From positions 1 to 21,524 of the forward strand of contig JAFWEA010000240.1 in the NCBI GenBank assembly GCA_017543005.1: a stretch of 21,524 bases of DNA, given 5' to 3'. The notes beneath the pieces were generated by a model that saw nothing but the letters and a program-made list of their open reading frames with translations, searched no databases and was not told the DNA's origin. The position numbers and the translations under genes were made by a program. Positions 20,985-21,524 of the stretch are shown piece by piece (the first letter of the stretch is position 1; each line of letters starts with the position of its first letter). The DNA comes from Solobacterium sp. GTDB lineage: Bacteria; Bacillota_I; Bacilli_A; Erysipelotrichales; Erysipelotrichaceae.

Positions 20985-21524
20985 ATGACGGAAACGGGTA
21001 AATTCATCGCAATCGATCTGAAGTCCTTCTACGCTTCGGTCGAATGTGTTGAGCGCGGTCTGGACCCGCTCAATGACAATCTGGTGGTGGCTGACGAAAG
21101 CCGGACAGACAAGACGATCTGCCTGGCTGTTTCGCCGTCGCTGAAAGCCTACGGGATCCCGGGCCGGCCCCGGCTTTTCGAGGTGATCCAGCAGGTGCGC
21201 CGCATCAACCGTCAGCGCAGAGAAGCGATCAACGGCCGCTCGTTCCGCGGCAAGTCCATCCACAGCGATGAACTGGCCAAAGATCCGTACCTGGAGCTGG
21301 ACTTTGTCATTGCCATGCCCCGCATGAGCTTCTATATCGAATACAGCACAAGGATCTATGATATCTATCTGAAATACATCGCGCCGGAGGATATCCACGT
21401 CTATTCCATCGATGAAGTGTTTATCGATGCCGCCCCGTATCTCAATACCTACCATGTCAGTGCCCATGAGCTGGCACTCCTGATGGTGCGGGATGTGCTG
21501 CGGACCACCGGCATTACCGCCACG
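20985..21524 (+). CDS. Y-family DNA polymerase (DinB/UmuC/UvrX-like), 3' truncated
   Basis: The frame starts at ATG 20985 (GGAAGGAG ribosome site) and is open to the window end, so 180 residues are seen. The catalytic palm is clear: Asp11 in IAIDLKSFYASVE and Ser141-Ile-Asp143-Glu144 in HVYSIDEVFIDAAP. LSPSLKAYGIPG-type spacing between them matches Y-family enzymes (here LAVSPSLKAYGIPGRPRLFEV). Residues ~72-115 are an inserted stretch (RRINRQRREAINGRSFRGKS) found in Firmicutes UvrX/YqjW-like polymerases. These enzymes copy past DNA lesions with low fidelity. A promoter inside the 12 bases after the terminator is not possible, so transcription probably reads through or begins upstream. Confidence 0.9.
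   Translation, partial: MTETGKFIAIDLKSFYASVECVERGLDPLNDNLVVADESRTDKTICLAVSPSLKAYGIPGRPRLFEVIQQVRRINRQRREAINGRSFRGKSIHSDELAKDPYLELDFVIAMPRMSFYIEYSTRIYDIYLKYIAPEDIHVYSIDEVFIDAAPYLNTYHVSAHELALLMVRDVLRTTGITAT

Noticed and set aside
1..21524. CRISPR arrays, tRNA genes, rRNA genes and insertion sequences
   Set aside because: Scanning by eye found no regularly spaced repeats, no cloverleaf with a TTC-arm and no transposase or terminal inverted repeats.

Overview
The window reads as a chromosomal segment of a low-redundancy, moderately GC-rich Bacillota-type bacterium. The signs are strong AGGAGG-like ribosome binding sites, short intrinsic terminators, WYL and DeoR regulators, and a Firmicutes-style Y-family polymerase. 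The family (perhaps Erysipelotrichia) is a guess. Both ends cut through genes: a CASTOR/POLLUX-like protein on the left and a Y-family DNA polymerase on the right.

Region 1 (about 0.6-7.3 kb) is a sugar or polyol catabolic operon: deoC-like aldolase, Gfo/Idh/MocA oxidoreductase, zinc alcohol dehydrogenase, FGGY kinase and a fucose-isomerase-like protein. A divergent DeoR-family repressor sits upstream. The divergent promoter region carries a clean TTGACA-N17-TAAAAT promoter and three AATCAAAC repeats placed like operators. The operon contains no transporter, and I cannot name its substrate.

Region 2 (about 7.4-15.5 kb) is a run of mostly single-gene units separated by small hairpin terminators: a macrodomain protein with a C-terminal Xre-like domain, an ADP-ribosylglycohydrolase, an M48 metallopeptidase with zinc ribbons, a membrane-anchored unknown, an EamA transporter (minus strand), a B3/B4-domain protein, a second copy of the Xre-like domain without a macrodomain, a VWA protein and a 113-aa unknown. 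Two genes have notable leaders. The transporter has a nested hairpin ending in a U-tract. The B3/B4 gene has an Arg-rich 19-codon reading frame followed by mutually exclusive hairpins, as in an attenuator.

Region 3 (about 15.5-20 kb) is built around the RNA ligase RtcB. Its gene is preceded by about 690 bases of non-coding, highly structured sequence. The core, about 586 nt, is closed by a 28-position helix with one mismatch and contains at least ten local helices, three of them capped by GNRA tetraloops. The helix ends just before the rtcB ribosome binding site. This is the best candidate in the window for an undescribed system: a large structured RNA physically linked to an RNA ligase, divergent from an RHH-WYL regulator and followed by a convergent MazG/WYL pair. 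A HIRAN protein, a lipoprotein and the polymerase complete the window.

Taken together, regions 2 and 3 bring ADP-ribose removal (macrodomain, ADP-ribosylglycohydrolase), RNA repair (RtcB), nucleotide clean-up (MazG-like) and DNA damage functions (HIRAN, Y-family polymerase) close together. That they act as one stress response is inference from proximity. All helices and motifs were found by eye; no folding, covariance or database search was run.
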